DNA from: Candidatus Hydrogenedentota bacterium
GTDB taxonomy: Bacteria; Hydrogenedentota; Hydrogenedentia; Hydrogenedentales; CAITNO01
Direction: 5' to 3'
Length of the DNA: 43,167 bases
Assembly (NCBI GenBank): GCA_029776995.1
Contig: JAKOTZ010000170.1
Span: forward strand, 1-43,167
Shown in pieces: positions 8,397 through 15,353 of this stretch (position 1 is the stretch's first letter; every line of letters begins with the position of its first letter). The notes beneath the pieces were generated by a model. It searched no databases, was not told the origin of the DNA, and was given only the letters and a program-made list of their open reading frames with translations. The translations under genes and the position numbers were made by a program.

Positions 8397-8429
8397 GGAG
8401 TAATGGACGCGAACGGCTCCAGGGTTACA
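8397..8429 (-). promoter_or_regulatory. ECF-type promoter for the lipoprotein esterase
   Basis: The minus strand reads TGTAACC, 17 nt, CATTACTCC. The identical two-part signature occurs on the plus strand at 8453-8485, facing the sigma gene. The -35 boxes are back to back, 23 nt apart. A GTAAC/GAAC-type -35 element is characteristic of ECF sigma promoters. Confidence 0.65.
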
Positions 8430-8452
8430 CTGGTCTCGAAATCGTTCAGAGA

Positions 8453-8485
8453 TGTAACCTTTTCTGTGAATGTGAGCATTACTCC
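8453..8485 (+). promoter_or_regulatory. ECF-type autoregulatory promoter of the sigma cassette
   Basis: The plus strand reads TGTAACC, 17 nt, CATTACTCC, ending 23 nt before the sigma start codon. It matches the esterase promoter in both boxes and in spacing, which is what an autoregulated ECF sigma would require. Confidence 0.68.
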
Positions 8486-8508
8486 ATCGAAGATCTGATT
8501 ACGGTGTA

Positions 8509-9102
8509 ATGATTGATGACTGTGTGCAGAACGATGTTCATGACATGGACTTGCATGACATCGAGGGCAGCCTGCGCGGTGACGAGGCTGCCTATGCTCG
8601 ACTGGTGCGGCGGTATGAACCGGCGATTGTCCAGCAGATGGCCCATTACACGAGGGATCGAGGGGTCTTGCGCGAACTTGTCCAGGAGGTCTTCCTTGAG
8701 GCGTACCGCGGCCTGCCACGCTACCGACCCGAGGCGCCGTTGCTGCACTGGCTGCGTCGAATCGCATCACGGGTTGGGTATCGCTATTGGAAGGTTCAGC
8801 GCCGGGAACGGGATCGGAGCGTTCCGTTGGAGGAATGGCACGAGCGCATCATGGCCAGGCCTCCGGAAGTCGAAGAGCCCTCGGAGGCGGCGGAGTTGCT
8901 CTATGACCTGCTTGAGCGACTTCCGCCGAAAGACCGCGCCGTGCTGACGCTGATGTATTTCGAGGAGTGCGATGTGCGCATGATTGCCGAACGCATGGGG
9001 TGGTCGCAGACGCTGGTAAAGGTTCGCGCATTCCGCGCCCGGCAACGGCTGCGAACGATGCTTCAAGAAATCGGATATAGGAGTTCACAGGGCAATGAAT
9101 GA
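8509..9102 (+). CDS. ECF-family RNA polymerase sigma factor (cassette A)
   Basis: This 197-residue protein has sigma region 2 (AYARLVRRYEPAIVQQMAHY, then LRELVQEVFLEAYRGLPRY and LLHWLRRIASRVGYRYWK). After a short linker comes region 4, with LLERLPPKDRAVLTLMYFEE and the HTH MIAERMGWSQTLVKVRAFRA. Such factors redirect RNA polymerase to a small regulon when an anti-sigma factor is inactivated. The start is taken as ATG 8509; ATG 8545 is an alternative, and neither has a strong ribosome-binding site. The 3' end overlaps the next gene by 8 nt, so it is translationally coupled to the putative anti-sigma. Confidence 0.92.
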   Translation: MIDDCVQNDVHDMDLHDIEGSLRGDEAAYARLVRRYEPAIVQQMAHYTRDRGVLRELVQEVFLEAYRGLPRYRPEAPLLHWLRRIASRVGYRYWKVQRRERDRSVPLEEWHERIMARPPEVEEPSEAAELLYDLLERLPPKDRAVLTLMYFEECDVRMIAERMGWSQTLVKVRAFRARQRLRTMLQEIGYRSSQGNE

Positions 9103-9352
9103 CCCCTTGGATTTGGTGGACCGTTTGGCGGCGCGTGCGCGCCGGCATTCAGTAGAACCTTTATCTGTCGCAGACGACGTTATACGGCAACTCCGCAAAC
9201 CTGCGCGCAGTCCCTTGGTATGGGTGACCGCATGTGCAGTAGCGGCAACGCTGCTTGTGTTTGCGCTGGTTGGCGTTCCACGAACCGAGGCCGACCCACT
9301 CGACGCCCTCTTCCAAACTGCCGACTTCATCCGAACGGAAGGAGGCTTCTGA
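9095..9352 (+). CDS. Small single-pass membrane protein, probable anti-sigma factor
   Basis: This 85-residue protein has an about 40-residue charged N-terminal segment (DLVDRLAARARRHS..DVIRQLRKPARS), one transmembrane helix (LVWVTACAVAATLLVFALVGV) and a short outer tail. The translational overlap with the ECF sigma gene and the topology (cytosolic N-terminus, one helix) fit an anti-sigma factor that sequesters the sigma at the membrane. There is no recognisable zinc anti-sigma motif, so the assignment rests on context. An AGGAG site lies inside the end of the sigma gene. Confidence 0.65.
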   Translation: MNDPLDLVDRLAARARRHSVEPLSVADDVIRQLRKPARSPLVWVTACAVAATLLVFALVGVPRTEADPLDALFQTADFIRTEGGF

Positions 9353-9353
9353 T

Positions 9354-9815
9354 ATGAGTCAAGAGAATCTTCACGAAACACCGCTCCGTCTGTTTTCCAG
9401 GCATCGCTGGTGGCGAGAAGTGTTTCTAGGCATCACGCTGTTTGCGTGCGGCTTCCTGATGGGCGGCGTTATCGTAACGAAGTACTACATTTCCCGGACG
9501 GCAAGCGTGGCACACGCCGGCGTCAATCACCAGCAGACCATCGACCGTCTGCAGCGGATGCTTGATCTGAACGCGGAACAGACGCGGCAGATACAGACAA
9601 TCATAGCCAAGGGGCTTGACGACTTGCGGAGCATTCGACAATCGGTACGGCCCGAGATTGACGCCGTACTGGAGCGCGTTCGCACCGAGGTGTCTTCGCT
9701 CCTGAATCCACGCCAGAAACGGATCTGGGAAAGGCGCTTTGACCTGACCCGAAGACGGTGGTTCCCACCAATACCTGAGAATACCAGCGGTGAAAGGGGG
9801 GCAAGCAGCCGGTAG
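9354..9815 (+). CDS. Membrane-anchored Spy/CpxP/CnrX-like periplasmic sensor
   Basis: The track ORF begins at 9255, but ATG 9354 is preferred: it follows the anti-sigma stop by 1 nt and has GGAGG upstream. The 153-residue product has one N-terminal transmembrane helix (VFLGITLFACGFLMGGVIV), then an all-helical periplasmic domain with the Spy/CpxP/heavy-metal-sensor pattern (LDLNAEQTRQIQTIIAKGLD, then VSSLLNPRQKRIWERRF). In CnrX-type systems such a protein senses metal or envelope stress and controls the anti-sigma. No metal-binding His/Met cluster is obvious, so the signal is unknown. It completes a three-gene cassette similar to the one at 18575-20556. Confidence 0.7.
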   Translation: MSQENLHETPLRLFSRHRWWREVFLGITLFACGFLMGGVIVTKYYISRTASVAHAGVNHQQTIDRLQRMLDLNAEQTRQIQTIIAKGLDDLRSIRQSVRPEIDAVLERVRTEVSSLLNPRQKRIWERRFDLTRRRWFPPIPENTSGERGASSR

Positions 9816-9975
9816 GAAAATTGGATCTAAGTGCAACATTTTGCAAAAAGGCGAAGGCTTCTAAGGGAACTCGGCGGCCAGTGTTTTTCCTGCGTCGGTT
9901 GTTCAGCTCATAAATGATCCTCTTGAGTTTTTCAGGGGGGAATGTTTCAGTAATCGGTGAAAAAATCTTCGGCAG
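9814..9975 (-). mobile_element. Decayed C-terminal fragment of an IS30-type transposase
   Basis: A minus-strand frame without a proper start reads ETFPPEKLKRIIYELNNRRR, then KNTGRRVPLEAFAFLQNVAL. This matches the end of IS30-family transposases, whose DDE core finishes with a LNNRPRK..G..TP.EVF..VAL pattern. Only this tail is visible; neither the catalytic residues nor inverted repeats were found. It marks an old insertion at the junction between the accessory ECF/esterase block and the rimP operon. It accounts for much of the 406-nt gap at 9816-10221; the rest holds the rimP promoter and leader. Confidence 0.55.
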
Positions 9976-10088
9976 CCTGGCTGGCTGATTCATGCAAGCG
10001 GAGTCGGATGCCGTTATCTGGGAGGCCGGATAACAGCAGGCGCTGCGCTCAGTCAGAACCCGCGGCCCGCTGCGAAAAAACGCCGGGG

Positions 10089-10118
10089 TTGCTATTCCCC
10101 TTTCAGTAATGTTACAAT
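10089..10118 (+). promoter_or_regulatory. Candidate sigma70-type promoter of the rimP-nusA-infB operon
   Basis: TTGCTA and TACAAT are separated by 18 nt (four of six and five of six consensus bases). The expected transcript would start near 10125 and carry a leader of about 95 nt with two hairpins before rimP. Confidence 0.5.
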
Positions 10119-10144
10119 TATTCTCTGATGAAGTGTAGCCGCCG

Positions 10145-10196
10145 AAAAGTGGGTGACAACCCACTTTTTTTATTACCTGCCCGCTGCGGGCGGGCA
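10145..10196 (+). promoter_or_regulatory. rimP leader with terminator-like hairpin (possible attenuator)
   Basis: The first element, AAAAGTGGGT-GACA-ACCCACTTTT, is a 10-bp stem with a 4-nt loop that runs into further T residues, so it looks like an intrinsic terminator inside the leader. A second hairpin follows at 10178-10196 (TGCCCGC-TGCGG-GCGGGCA, 7 bp). A terminator-like stem just before rimP occurs in many bacteria and suggests feedback on the operon encoding NusA and IF-2. The mechanism is inferred. Confidence 0.6.
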
Positions 10197-10221
10197 AGAG
10201 CGGCTCACGCTGAGGAAAAAT

Positions 10222-10689
10222 ATGGAACATGAAGTACTGCAACGGGCCCTCTGGGCGCTGCTGGAGCCGGAACTGGCCAGGATCGGTTATGAGCTGATCG
10301 AGATCGAACTGGCCGGCGGCGGTTCCCGGAGCGTGTTGCGGGTATTCATAGATAAACCCGGCGGAATTACGCTGGACGACTGCGTGGCGGCATCCCGCCA
10401 GGCGGAATTGGCGCTCGACGCGTCAGACCTGATGACGGCGGCCTACACGCTGGAGATGTCGTCGCCCGGGGCGGACCGTCCGTTGCGGAAACCGGAGCAT
10501 TTCGAGCGGTATACGGGCCGGTCGGTCCGGATTCACACGCACGCGCCGGTGTTCGGCCGCCAGCGGTTTACCGGCGTGCTGGCGGGGGTGGCGGAGGGTA
10601 TGGTCCTGGTCCAGGGTGACGCGGAAGAGCCGTTCCGCATTCACTTTGAAAATATTCGCAAAGCGCGGCTGGAACCGCTGGAACAATGA
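10222..10689 (+). CDS. rimP: Ribosome maturation factor RimP
   Basis: RimP helps assemble the 30S ribosomal subunit in the cytosol. The track extends the ORF back to 10153, but the ATG at 10222 with TGAGGAAA upstream gives the standard 155-residue protein. Family motifs are present: ELARIGYELIEIELAGGG, LRVFIDKPGGITLDDCVAAS and YTLEMSSPGADRPLRKPEHF. A C-terminal Sm-like barrel follows (GRSVRIHTHAPVFGRQRFTG). It is the first gene of the classical rimP-nusA-infB cluster. Confidence 0.96.
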   Translation: MEHEVLQRALWALLEPELARIGYELIEIELAGGGSRSVLRVFIDKPGGITLDDCVAASRQAELALDASDLMTAAYTLEMSSPGADRPLRKPEHFERYTGRSVRIHTHAPVFGRQRFTGVLAGVAEGMVLVQGDAEEPFRIHFENIRKARLEPLEQ

Positions 10690-10702
10690 CGAGGGTAGAG
10701 CC

Positions 10703-11881
10703 GTGGCCAATGAAATCAAACAGGCGATAGAGCTGCTCGAGCGGATGAAAGGGCTGGACCGGAACGTCCTGATCGAGGCGTTGCGGGAAGCCCTCGAAAA
10801 GGCGGCCGGAAGAAGCGTTACGCGTTCCGCGCAAATTACCGTGGAAATCGATCCGCATACCCTGCAGCCCCAGTTATATGAAATCCGGACGGTAGTGGAA
10901 AAAGTGGAAGACCCGGTCTCCCACATTTCGCTGGAAGAAGCGCGAAAACTGAACCCGGACGTAGCAATTGGCAATCGGCTGAAGGTGCGGTCGGAACCCA
11001 AAGATTTCGGCCGGATCGCCGCCCAGACCGCCCTGCAGCTGATTAAACAGAAACTGCGGGAGGCGGAACAGGACCGCATTTTCCAGGAGTTTAAAGACCG
11101 GGAAGGGGATCTGGTAACCGGAACCGTTAAGCAGATCAAAGAAGGGCGGATCATCGTTACGATCGGCCAGCTGGAGGCGGTCATCCCCCACTCGGAGCAG
11201 TCTCCGCGCGAAAAATACCGTCCGGGCGACCGGATAACCGCAATAGTGCAGAAGGTGGAGAAAGTGAACAAAGGCGCCACGTTTGTGCGTCTTTCCCGGG
11301 CCTGCAAGGAATTGGTTCTGGCCAAATTTGAAGCCGAAGTGCCCGAAATCTATGACGGGACAGTAGAAATTAAAGCCATCGCGCGGGATCCGGGGCAGCG
11401 GACGAAAATCGCCGTGGCCTCGAGAGACCCGAACGTGGATGCGGTGGGCGCCTGCGTGGGCATCCGAGGGTCTCGGGTCAAAGCCGTGGTCGATGAGCTG
11501 TTCGGCGAGAAGATTGACGTTATCCCGTGGAGTGACGACCCGGTGACCTTGTGCAAGAACGCGCTGAATCCGGCCGAAATTAAGTCCATCCGGCTGGATC
11601 CGGAGCGGAAAACGATTTACGTGACGGTGCCACAGGAACAGCTGTCTCTTTCGATCGGAAAACGGGGGCAGAATTCAAAACTGGCCTCCCAGATTGTCGG
11701 ATGGACCATCGACATCCGGGGGGACCAGGACGCGCGGGGCAATCCCGCGGACGCGGCAGCTTCCGGAGAAAGTCAGGCTGAAATCGCGCAAACGGAAGAT
11801 AACGCAGCAACCCCGGCGGTGAATGAACCGGAAAGCGGGGACGCGAATACCGGGGAGGAAGGTTTTACCGGCGAGGCATGA
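10703..11881 (+). CDS. nusA: Transcription termination/antitermination factor NusA
   Basis: NusA binds RNA polymerase and nascent RNA and modulates pausing, termination and antitermination. Starting at GTG 10703 (after GAGGGTAGAG) gives 392 aa. The domains run in order: N-terminal polymerase-binding domain (NEIKQAIELLERMKGLDRNV), S1 domain (DLVTGTVKQIKEGRIIVTIG), KH1 (VGACVGIRGSRVKAVVDELF) and KH2 (LSLSIGKRGQNSKLASQIVG). A short acidic Ala/Glu tail replaces the longer C-terminal repeats of gammaproteobacteria. It starts 13 nt after rimP, so it is in the same operon. No ylxR or L7Ae-like gene follows it, unlike in many bacteria. Confidence 0.96.
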   Translation: MANEIKQAIELLERMKGLDRNVLIEALREALEKAAGRSVTRSAQITVEIDPHTLQPQLYEIRTVVEKVEDPVSHISLEEARKLNPDVAIGNRLKVRSEPKDFGRIAAQTALQLIKQKLREAEQDRIFQEFKDREGDLVTGTVKQIKEGRIIVTIGQLEAVIPHSEQSPREKYRPGDRITAIVQKVEKVNKGATFVRLSRACKELVLAKFEAEVPEIYDGTVEIKAIARDPGQRTKIAVASRDPNVDAVGACVGIRGSRVKAVVDELFGEKIDVIPWSDDPVTLCKNALNPAEIKSIRLDPERKTIYVTVPQEQLSLSIGKRGQNSKLASQIVGWTIDIRGDQDARGNPADAAASGESQAEIAQTEDNAATPAVNEPESGDANTGEEGFTGEA

Positions 11882-11980
11882 ACTGGTTAAGGTTTCTTTC
11901 AACATGCAGGGCAGCTGAGATGCTTCCCGCTATCCCTGGCGCCAGAGTTCTTCGCCGGACATCCGGAGGCAACAGCCTGT

Positions 11981-14900
11981 ATGCATACGCTTAGGACCCT
12001 TTGCGAGAAAATTAATATCGACCTGGATAAGGTGCAGTCATTACTGGGGCGTATTCCTGTCTGGTCCGGGGATCCGGATGTGGAACTGAACCCAGAACTG
12101 GCGGACCTGGTCATCCTTTTCGGGGATGATCCGGAAGAAGCGGAACGGGAAGTCCAAAAGCTGGCTGGCGCGGGCGAGACAAAAAAGAAAAAAACCGCTA
12201 AAAAGAAGGCTGCTTCCACCAAGAAGGTATCGTCCAAAGAGGCACAGGAAGTCACCATGGAAGAGGCTGCTCCGCCTAAAAAGAAGGCGCCAGCCAGAAG
12301 GTCCCGGAAAAAGGCCGAAGAAGTACCGGCGGAAACCCCGCAGGCCATCATCGTCTCTGGTGAGTCCTCCGACGAAACAGGCGAAGCTGTCGCGGAAGCG
12401 CCCGCTCCTAAAAAGAAAACTGCCCGAAAAGCCGCAGCCAAAAAGGCGGAAGAACCTGACGAAAGTATCGCGGCAATTCCTGAACCCGTAACGGCGGAAT
12501 CAGAAGCGCCGCTCCAGACCGACAGGGAGTCGAAAGCGGCTGAGGTTGTGGAGGGGGTTGTTCCTGAGGGTATGGAACCGATGGAGAAAGCGACAGCAGA
12601 AGCGGCGCAGGAACCCTCGGCCGCGGAATCCGCTGAAAAACCCCTGGCTGAAATTATCACGGACGAAACCGCCATTGGCGAGATCATATCGGTTACCCGA
12701 ACGATTGCCATGGATCCTCACGCGGGGTCCCTGGCGGAATCTGAGCGCATCCGTGAGGAAGCGCAGCGCCGCGAAGAAAAACGCCAGGAACAGCGCCGCG
12801 AAGCTGAGCAGGAAGCCAGGACGCAAGTTGAAGAAAAGCCTTCGCGTCCCCTGGTGACGCCTGATCCGGAAGTGGTGCGCATGGTCATTGAAAAGGAGCG
12901 GTTGCGAAAAGCGGAGAAAGAACGCGAAGAGCGTTTGCGTCAGGAACGCGCGGCAGCGCCCCGTTTGGCCGGCCGTGCGGGCACGCCTAGGCGGCCATCC
13001 GGCGCTGGAGCCGCTACAGCTCCCGGTGGACGCGGACGTTCCGGCGCGGCGGCTCCTCCCATAGCCACGCCCGATCTGCTGGAAGTCAAAGAGAAAGAGC
13101 GGGAAGGGGAACGCAAAAAGGGTAAGCTGACCAAGGCTGAACGCAAGAAGAAAAGCGCGGAACGCGCCCGGGTGGTGGAAGAAAACCTTCGGCGGGAAGC
13201 GGAACTGGCGGTCCGGGAGTTCCAATCCGGCATCAGCATGGCTGGCGCGAAACGACGCCGCAAGCGCCGCCGGGATGAAGATGACGGGGGTGAGGAAGCA
13301 GCGCAGGAACGCAGTGTGATTGAAATCGAAGACGTGTTGACCGTGGAACAGCTGGCCAACGTGCTGGGTGTGGGCGTCAATGACCTGATTCTGCACCTGA
13401 TGGACCATAATATTCTGGCAACCAAGAACCAGACTCTGGATTTGGATACCATCCGGAAAATTGCGGATGAATATAATTGTGACGTTGAGCTGGCCATTCC
13501 CGAGGAAGAGGAACTGCTTCGGGAAGAGCCGGATCCGCCTGAAAAGTTGCGACCCCGGCCGCCCGTGGTCACCGTAATGGGACACGTGGATCACGGGAAG
13601 ACGTCTTTGTTGGACAGAATCCGGAAAACGAATGTCGCGGAACAGGAGGCGGGAGGCATTACCCAGCATATAGCCGCCTATCAGGTTACGCTGCCTACGG
13701 GCGGGATGGTGACTTTCCTGGATACGCCAGGCCACGAGGCGTTCACCCAGATGCGGGCGCGGGGCGCGAACGTGACCGATATCGTGGTGCTGGTGGTGGC
13801 CGCGAATGACGGGATCATGCCCCAGACGGTTGAAGCCATCAACCACGCGAAAGCGGCCAATGCCACCATCGTGGTTGCCATCAACAAGTGTGACCTGGCG
13901 GACGCCCAGCCTGACCGGGTGCGGCAGGAGCTGACCCAGTACGGCCTGCTGGACGAAGCCTGGGGCGGCGATACGATCATGCGCAATATCTCAGCCAAAA
14001 CGGGCGCGGGCGTACAGGAACTGGTGGAGCTGCTGAGTTTGCAGGCGGACATGCTGGAATTGAAAGCCAATCCGGATAAACCCGCGCGGGGCGCCGTGCT
14101 GGAATCGGAAATCACGACCGGCCAGGGACCGGTGGCCTGGGTCCTGGTGCAGAGCGGCACGCTTCGGGTCGGAGACACCTTCGTGGCGGGAGCGACCTGG
14201 GGCAGGGTGCGCTCCATGTACAACGACAGGAATGAGGAGATCCGGGAAGCCGGCCCAGCCACGCCTGTAGCCGTTACGGGCTTCAGCGCTCCTCCCGAAG
14301 CCGGTGACCAGTTTATAGTGGTGGCCGAAGAGCGGAAAGCCCGGACCATTGCCGAGAAACGCGAAGCGGCCGCCCGGCTGAAACGGGGGCCCGCGGCGCG
14401 CCATATGACGCTGGAAGATTTCCATCAGCGCATGCAAAGCGGAGAGCACCGGGAACTGCGCCTGATTATCAAGGCGGACGTGCAGGGCTCAGTGGACGTG
14501 CTGCGGTCCAGCTTCATGAAAATGGGCAATGAAGAAGTACAGGTTCAGGTGATTCACGCGGCCGTTGGCGCGGTAAACGAGTCGGACGTTCTGCTGGCGG
14601 ACGTAAGCGACGCCGTGATCGTCGGATTCCATGTAACCGCGAATCCTAAAGCCAGGAAACTGGCGGAAGAGCTCGGCGTGGAAATCCGAACATTCCAGAT
14701 CATCTACGAAGCGCTGGATGAGGTGAAGAAGGCGCTGGAGGGGCTGCTGGCCCCTGAACAGGTGGAACGGATTACCGGGCACGCTGAAATCCGGCAGGTT
14801 TTCCGCTCTTCTGCGGTGGGCAATATCGCCGGCTGCTACGTGCTGGACGGCGAAGTTACCCGGGGCGGCATGGCCCGGCTGATCCGCGACGGGGTGATCG

Positions 14901-15064
14901 TTTTCGAGGGCCGCATCGAGTCCCTCAAGCGCATGAAAGATGACGCCCGAACCGTTACGGCCGGATATGAGTGCGGTATACGCCTTGAACGGTACGATGA
15001 TATCCGCGAGGGTGATATCATTGAAACCTACGTGATGGAATCCAAGCAGAAAACATTGAACTGA
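11981..15064 (+). CDS. infB: Translation initiation factor IF-2
   Basis: IF-2 is the GTPase that places fMet-tRNA on the 30S subunit and promotes subunit joining. This 1027-residue protein starts at ATG 11981 with GGAGG about 10 nt upstream. The first about 430 residues are a long low-complexity charged region with KKK/AKKA blocks and many Glu-rich stretches. A short IF2N-like helical domain follows near residue 450 (VLTVEQLANVLGVGVNDLIL). The G domain starts near 530 with VTVMGHVDHGKTSLLDRIRK, DTPGHEAF and NKCDL. Domains II to IV follow, ending GDIIETYVMESKQ. The 99-nt gap before it has no gene. The unusual length lies wholly in the N-terminal extension, which is variable in this family. Confidence 0.97.
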   Translation: MHTLRTLCEKINIDLDKVQSLLGRIPVWSGDPDVELNPELADLVILFGDDPEEAEREVQKLAGAGETKKKKTAKKKAASTKKVSSKEAQEVTMEEAAPPKKKAPARRSRKKAEEVPAETPQAIIVSGESSDETGEAVAEAPAPKKKTARKAAAKKAEEPDESIAAIPEPVTAESEAPLQTDRESKAAEVVEGVVPEGMEPMEKATAEAAQEPSAAESAEKPLAEIITDETAIGEIISVTRTIAMDPHAGSLAESERIREEAQRREEKRQEQRREAEQEARTQVEEKPSRPLVTPDPEVVRMVIEKERLRKAEKEREERLRQERAAAPRLAGRAGTPRRPSGAGAATAPGGRGRSGAAAPPIATPDLLEVKEKEREGERKKGKLTKAERKKKSAERARVVEENLRREAELAVREFQSGISMAGAKRRRKRRRDEDDGGEEAAQERSVIEIEDVLTVEQLANVLGVGVNDLILHLMDHNILATKNQTLDLDTIRKIADEYNCDVELAIPEEEELLREEPDPPEKLRPRPPVVTVMGHVDHGKTSLLDRIRKTNVAEQEAGGITQHIAAYQVTLPTGGMVTFLDTPGHEAFTQMRARGANVTDIVVLVVAANDGIMPQTVEAINHAKAANATIVVAINKCDLADAQPDRVRQELTQYGLLDEAWGGDTIMRNISAKTGAGVQELVELLSLQADMLELKANPDKPARGAVLESEITTGQGPVAWVLVQSGTLRVGDTFVAGATWGRVRSMYNDRNEEIREAGPATPVAVTGFSAPPEAGDQFIVVAEERKARTIAEKREAAARLKRGPAARHMTLEDFHQRMQSGEHRELRLIIKADVQGSVDVLRSSFMKMGNEEVQVQVIHAAVGAVNESDVLLADVSDAVIVGFHVTANPKARKLAEELGVEIRTFQIIYEALDEVKKALEGLLAPEQVERITGHAEIRQVFRSSAVGNIAGCYVLDGEVTRGGMARLIRDGVIVFEGRIESLKRMKDDARTVTAGYECGIRLERYDDIREGDIIETYVMESKQKTLN

Positions 15065-15071
15065 TTCGGCC

Positions 15072-15353
15072 GTGACGATTGGTGTGCTGCATCTGGACCT
15101 TCTGATACCGGGCGCCATGTCGCTCAAGGAAAAACGACGCGTGGTAAAAAGCCTTAAAGACCGGTTGCGCGGGCGTTTTAACTGTTCAGTGGCTGAAACA
15201 GCCTGGCACGACGTCTGGCAGCGCGCGCGGATAACCGTGTGCGTGGTCAGTAACGAGGCCCGCCACGCCAATGAGCAGGTCAATGAAATCGCGGCGTGGG
15301 TTGAACGCAACGCGGACGCGGAACTGGCCGATTACCGGATTGAGATGCTATGA
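15072..15353 (+). CDS. DUF503 (YlxP-like) protein
   Basis: This 93-residue protein starts with GTG, 7 nt after infB. The family motifs MTIGVLHLDLLIPGAMSLKE and KRRVVKSLKDRLRGRFNCSV are clear, followed by the ferredoxin-like fold end (VVSNEARHANEQVNEIAAWV). DUF503 genes commonly sit between infB and rbfA; the YlxP family is linked to ribosome maturation, but its biochemical role is unsettled. The stop codon overlaps the ATG of the next gene by 4 nt, so the two are translationally coupled. Confidence 0.9.
   Translation: MTIGVLHLDLLIPGAMSLKEKRRVVKSLKDRLRGRFNCSVAETAWHDVWQRARITVCVVSNEARHANEQVNEIAAWVERNADAELADYRIEML

Noticed and set aside
12500-13846. 448-codon minus-strand ORF rich in Phe and Arg
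   Set aside because: It is a shadow produced by the Lys/Glu-rich N-terminal region of infB.
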